Shown: in pieces, positions 60,695-64,000 of the stretch
How positions within the stretch are numbered: position 1 is the first letter of the stretch
Layout of the letters: each line of letters opens with the position of its first letter
Source of the DNA: BP-133 sp040756995
Lineage (GTDB): Bacteria; Actinomycetota; Acidimicrobiia; IMCC26256; BP-133
Direction of reading: 5' to 3'
DNA: 64,000 nucleotides
Assembly (NCBI GenBank): GCA_040756995.1
Contig: JBFLYK010000002.1
Coordinates: 310,001 to 374,000 of the forward strand
Position numbers and translations under genes: made by a program
The notes under the pieces: generated by a model
What the model was told of the DNA's origin: nothing
Databases searched by the model: none
The model's input: only the letters and a program-made list of their open reading frames with translations

Positions 60695-61993
60695 CTAGAA
60701 CTTCTCGGGGAACTTGGCGACGGTGCCACCGGCGATGGCCTTGGCCGTCAGGCTCATGTGGCCGACGGCACTGCGAAGGGTGGTAGCCGCCTTGGCGGGG
60801 TCCTTGGCCGCCTGGGCGTCGATCACCGCGAGGAGCGTGGTGGCGTGCTCCACGATGGCCGACTCGACGGCGTCAGCGGGCAGATTGTCATTGACCGAGT
60901 TGAGCGTGGTGCCGAACTCCTTGGCGTAGGCCTTCATCTGCGCCACGGCGGCGTCCTTGCCGGCCTGGTCGCCCTTGGCGGCCGCCTGGGTGTAGGCGAC
61001 GAACTGGGGGATGTGCTTCTCGCTGCGCCACAGTCCGTCGAAGGCCTTCTGGACGTCGGGGCCATAGACGGAGCCGACGGCGGCGACGATGTCGGCGGTG
61101 TTGCTGTTCGTCGGGCCGTTCAGCGCGGCAGCCACGGCTTCGAACTGCGGCATGCGGCCGCCGAGCGCGGCACCGGTGGCACTGGCGGCGAGCCAGACGT
61201 GTTCCCGCAGCAGGAGGTTCAGACCCGAGCGGAGCTCGGAGGCCTTCGAGTCGACCGTGCCGTCGAACTTGTCCGGGAACTTCGCGGCCGTCCCGCCGGC
61301 GAGCGCCTTGGCGGTGTGACCCATGTGGCCGTAGGCCGTGCGCAGAGCGGAGTAGACGGAGGGCTGGTCACCGGCCTTCTGGGCGTTGATCACGGCGATG
61401 AGCTCGGTGGCGTGCTGGACGATGGCGCCTTCGACGACATCGGCCGGGAGCTTGTCGTTGACCGAATTGATGGTGGTGCCGAACTCCTTGGCATAGGTCT
61501 TGAGTTGGGTCACGGCCGCGTCCTGGGCCGCCTTGTCGCCCTTGGCGGTCGCCTGGGTGTAGGCCACGAACTGCGGGATGTGCTTGTCACTGCGCCACAG
61601 GCCATCGAAGGCCCTGCCGACCTCGGGTCCGTACGCGGAACCGATGGCGGCGACGAGATCGGCGGTGTTGCTGTTGGTTGGGCCGTTGAGGGCCGTGGCG
61701 AACTGCTCGAAGCCCGCCGTGTCGCCGCGCAGTGCGGCACCGGTGGCCAGCGCGGCCAGGTAGAGGTGCTCCGACAGGAGGTCGGTGAGACCGGCGCGAA
61801 GTGTCGCCGCTCCGGTGTCAACGCCATTTGCGGACGCTGCTTCGCCACTTTGCGCCGTGCTGGCGGACTGGTTCTGCTCGGTGGCGGGTGCAGCTTCGTC
61901 ATTGCTGTCGTCGCCGCAGGCGGCGCCGAGGACCGACAGCATGGCCAAGGCGGCGACGGCCGCTTTCGACCGCTTCGATTTGAACAGTTGCAT
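60695..61993 (-). CDS. Lipoprotein with two about 185-residue internal repeats
   Basis: 432 residues. The lipobox ends at Cys26 (LGAAC), followed by an acidic Ser/Ala linker. Two copies of an all-helical domain start at about 60 and 245. Each has LRAGLTDLLSEHLYLAALATG or its variant, ALNGPTNSNTADLVAAIGS, GLWRSDKHIPQFVAYTQA and YAKEFGTTINSVN. The conserved Glu/His positions resemble helical-bundle metal or copper-binding proteins, but no named family is recalled. It is co-oriented with the cupredoxin gene. Confidence 0.78.
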   Translation of the reverse strand: MQLFKSKRSKAAVAALAMLSVLGAACGDDSNDEAAPATEQNQSASTAQSGEAASANGVDTGAATLRAGLTDLLSEHLYLAALATGAALRGDTAGFEQFATALNGPTNSNTADLVAAIGSAYGPEVGRAFDGLWRSDKHIPQFVAYTQATAKGDKAAQDAAVTQLKTYAKEFGTTINSVNDKLPADVVEGAIVQHATELIAVINAQKAGDQPSVYSALRTAYGHMGHTAKALAGGTAAKFPDKFDGTVDSKASELRSGLNLLLREHVWLAASATGAALGGRMPQFEAVAAALNGPTNSNTADIVAAVGSVYGPDVQKAFDGLWRSEKHIPQFVAYTQAAAKGDQAGKDAAVAQMKAYAKEFGTTLNSVNDNLPADAVESAIVEHATTLLAVIDAQAAKDPAKAATTLRSAVGHMSLTAKAIAGGTVAKFPEKF

Positions 61994-62035
61994 TGTGTGT
62001 ATTTCCCCTTGTGTTGTTTGCGAGGATGGAGGAAG

Positions 62036-62482
62036 TCAGGTGACGGTGACGGTTCCGGTCATGGTCGCCGGATGGATGGCGCAGAAGAACGGGTACTGGC
62101 CGGGTTCGGCGAATGAGAACTCGAAGGTCTGCCCTTTCGAGATGTTCCCCGAGTCGAAGCGACCGTCGGGTTTCGCGGTAGCGGTCCCACCGGCCCGTTC
62201 CACCCGCCCGGACGTCACCGTGTGCGTGGCAACGTCTTCCTGCCGCCAGGTAACAGTGCCCCCGGCGGGAAGTTGGACGTCGGCCGGTGCGAATGCGATC
62301 AGCTTGACCGTGATGGCAGTGCCCCTTCCCGGTGCGTCTGCCACTGTCGATGCGTTGGCGGTGGCCGACGTCTGGGGGGCGTCGGCACCGGAGTCGGTGT
62401 CGTTTCCGCCGGATGCACACGAGGCACCGGTCAGAGTGAGCAGCGCCGCGCAGGCGGCGCAACGGAAGAAGTTGCGGTTCAT
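62036..62482 (-). CDS. Cupredoxin (plastocyanin-like) lipoprotein
   Basis: 148 residues. The signal ends at Cys22 (TLTGASC). After a Ser/Thr/Ala linker, the cupredoxin fold begins at ITVKLIAFAPADVQLPAGGT. Type 1 copper ligands are His in DVATHTV and Cys-x2-His-x4-Met in FFCAIHPATMTG. It should carry electrons or store copper outside the membrane. It forms a metal-handling group with the repeat lipoprotein and His-rich membrane protein downstream. Confidence 0.9.
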   Translation of the reverse strand: MNRNFFRCAACAALLTLTGASCASGGNDTDSGADAPQTSATANASTVADAPGRGTAITVKLIAFAPADVQLPAGGTVTWRQEDVATHTVTSGRVERAGGTATAKPDGRFDSGNISKGQTFEFSFAEPGQYPFFCAIHPATMTGTVTVT

Positions 62483-62628
62483 GTCGGAAACCCAGTGGTT
62501 GGAAGCCGCTCCCCGACGAGTTCGAGGTCGGCGTTCAGGTGACTCTTCGGAGTCAGGAGGACGAGCGGATGAGTGCGATGGCGAAAAGAGCTCAGGTCAT
62601 CCGAAACGCCGAGGGTGACGAAGACTCT

Positions 62629-63326
62629 TTACCACAGGGTGAGGAAGTTCGAGGCTGAGCCGCCCACCAAAGTGCAGGGAAGTCGGCTCGCCATGTGCTC
62701 CACCTCACGCCAGCGAGACAGTCGGCATGGGTGGGCCAAAGCGTCATGGCGGTTGTCACCCATCGCCACGACTTGCTTGAGGAGCTCCAGCTGACCTTCG
62801 GCATCGAACCGCGGCAACGCCTCCAGGAAGAAGCGCAGCGTCCCGACGAGCGCCATGACACTCGCGACGACGAACCCACCGGATCGGGTAGCCCGGACCA
62901 TTTCGGCGAGGCTCCTCTCGGCGCGCTCGAAGGCGTACGAGAGCGGGCCACCGTAGGCGAGCACGACGTCGAAATCGCTGTCAGCTAGCGAAGTCAGGTC
63001 GCAGATGTCGAGTTCCCGTTCTCCTCAACCGCGGAAGCGAATCCGGCCTGCCCGACCTGCTCTTTGTTGAGAGCGAGCTGGACCGGCGAGATGTCGGTGA
63101 CCACGACACGGCAGCCAAGCTTGGCCAGCTCCACAGTGAAGCGACCCGGCCCAGCGCCGATCTCGAGCACCCGCATGCCCGGCCGGACAAACCGCCCGAG
63201 AAATCGGCGATGAATTTCAAGGGATGCTCGGCTACGGGCGTCCGTATCAAGGCGCTGCCACTCTCGCTCGCCGTACTCATCGAAAAATTCTCGTAAGCGA
63301 ACAGACCAGTCCTCACCGACGTCCAT
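62629..63326 (-). pseudogene. SAM-dependent methyltransferase, frameshifted
   Basis: From ATG 63326 the class I fold is clear: FVRPGMRVLEIGAGPGRFTV and CRVVVTDISPVQLALN. After FASAVEE the frame runs into a stop at 62994, while the next frame continues RELDICDLTSLADSDFDVVL and then AYGGPLSYAFERAERSLAEM to a stop at 62629. The two halves make one about 230-residue methyltransferase interrupted by a single-base loss near 63015-63020, not in a long homopolymer. The substrate is unknown. Confidence 0.8.
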
Positions 63327-63701
63327 GGACGAGATCCTCTCACCGCGCGTCAAGCAAGTTCACCCAATTTCCCGAACCCGACGAAAAGCAGCGGGAACAC
63401 TAGAGATGGCCGGGTCGCCGCGACCACCGACGTGCCGATCGGCGCCGCTTCCGTCTCACCGTTCCGCGTCGTTCGGTCGCGCTGCTCCGTTGTGGGCTTA
63501 CCTCCGTCCTCGGTGCGGAACGCACCGGTCACCGTTGTGTCGCCGGGTTGACGATCAGTGCGAGCCGTTAATGGCGTGCCGGGATGCACCGCCCTCAGCG
63601 CCGACAGGATGGGAAACGGCGCGGGTCGTATTCAGCGGCGATGGGCACGAATTCAAACCCAAAGGCCTCTCGGGCGATGATGATCTCGGCATAATCGTCC
63701 G
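63327..63701. other. Intergenic region, 375 bp, nothing recognised
   Basis: No frame looks coding. There is no clear hairpin or repeat apart from general GC richness. It separates the methyltransferase remnant from the symporter gene and must hold the latter's promoter. Confidence 0.5.
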
Positions 63702-64000
63702 GTGAACTTCACCCCGGTCGACTGGTCGATCGTCGTCGGGTACCTCGTCGCCACGGTCGCCGTCGGCATCGTGGGTAAGCGGTACGTCGGCAACGTCTCG
63801 CACTACCTCGTGGCGGGGCGCGAGCTTGGCCTCTACGTCGGCATCGCGACGCTGGCGGCGACCGAGATCGGCACGATCACGTTCATGTACAACGGCGAGT
63901 TCGGCTAAAAGTACGGGTTCGCCGCCTTCGCCCCGGCGCTCATCTCGGGCCTCGTGATGATCTTCGTGGGCCGGACGGGGTTCGTCATCCGGCGCTTCCG
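63702..64000 (+). pseudogene. Sodium:solute symporter start with in-frame TAA (partial)
   Basis: GTG 63702 reads VDWSIVVGYLVATVAVGIVG, then YLVAGRELGLYVGIATLAAT, the first helices of an SSS-family symporter. TAA at 63906-63908 interrupts after MYNGEFG. The same frame continues with KYGFAAFAPALISGLVMIFV and reaches the window end, as expected for the intact protein. One base change (for example TAC or TAT) would restore it. The rest of the gene lies beyond the window. Confidence 0.75.

Noticed and set aside
62036..62618. Plus-strand frames opposite the cupredoxin gene
   Set aside because: The minus-strand cupredoxin has intact copper ligands and a lipobox; the others are shadows.

Overview
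This is a very GC-rich, gene-dense bacterial window. GTG starts are frequent and neighbouring genes often share ATGA or GTGA stop/start overlaps. Solute-binding lipoproteins, CoA-linked catabolic enzymes, TetR regulators and a nearly leaderless promoter style all point to an actinomycete (Actinomycetota). An uncultured lineage close to Acidimicrobiia or Frankiales-like groups is my guess, not something the sequence proves.

Bases 1-45,200 are a well-preserved catabolic and uptake region. Three branched-chain-amino-acid-type (Liv) ABC transporter clusters are present. Cluster 1 (1-3,309) has a permease tail, LivG, LivF and a binding lipoprotein. Cluster 2 (8,709-15,403) has an anchored secreted protein, two small membrane proteins, a fused LivH-LivM permease, LivF and a binding lipoprotein, but no LivG. 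Cluster 3 (28,523-35,690) has a binding lipoprotein, two small membrane proteins, a fused LivH-LivM permease, LivG, LivF and an anchored secreted protein. The small membrane proteins and the anchored protein recur in clusters 2 and 3 and look like uncharacterised accessory parts of these transporters. Between and after the clusters lie enzymes typical of CoA-dependent breakdown of steroid-, terpenoid- or aromatic-like acids: two thiolase-fold proteins with a DUF35 partner, two amidohydrolases, an aldehyde dehydrogenase, a Rieske oxygenase, two SDRs, a class III CoA-transferase, a glyoxalase-fold protein, a P450, a pair of acyl-CoA dehydrogenase subunits and an enoyl-CoA hydratase. An AveC-like membrane protein, a phytoene-desaturase-like flavoprotein and TetR regulators accompany them. 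The likely logic is uptake by the Liv systems followed by oxygenation, CoA activation and beta-oxidation.

Bases 45,200-64,000 are accessory and visibly decayed. They hold a VapBC module rearranged by a 123-bp tandem duplication and a secreted ferrochelatase-like protein. A rhodanese-CBS gene has TGA exactly at its catalytic cysteine codon, with a hairpin just downstream. Two MerR-type metal/thiol regulatory units and an HTH/Clp-N pair with a perfect palindrome follow. A mosaic of gene fragments leads into a 1.07-kb islet bounded by two tRNA-Lys 3'-end repeats and carrying an AbrB/PIN-like toxin-antitoxin pair. The last part holds a subtilase and a metal-handling group (RcnA-like exporter, ferritin-like protein, His-rich membrane protein, repeat lipoprotein, cupredoxin), then a frameshifted methyltransferase and a sodium symporter interrupted by TAA.

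Many genes show internal deletions or single-base frameshifts, several of them in homopolymer runs. Some of these may be sequencing or assembly errors rather than biology, and that caveat applies to every pseudogene call below.
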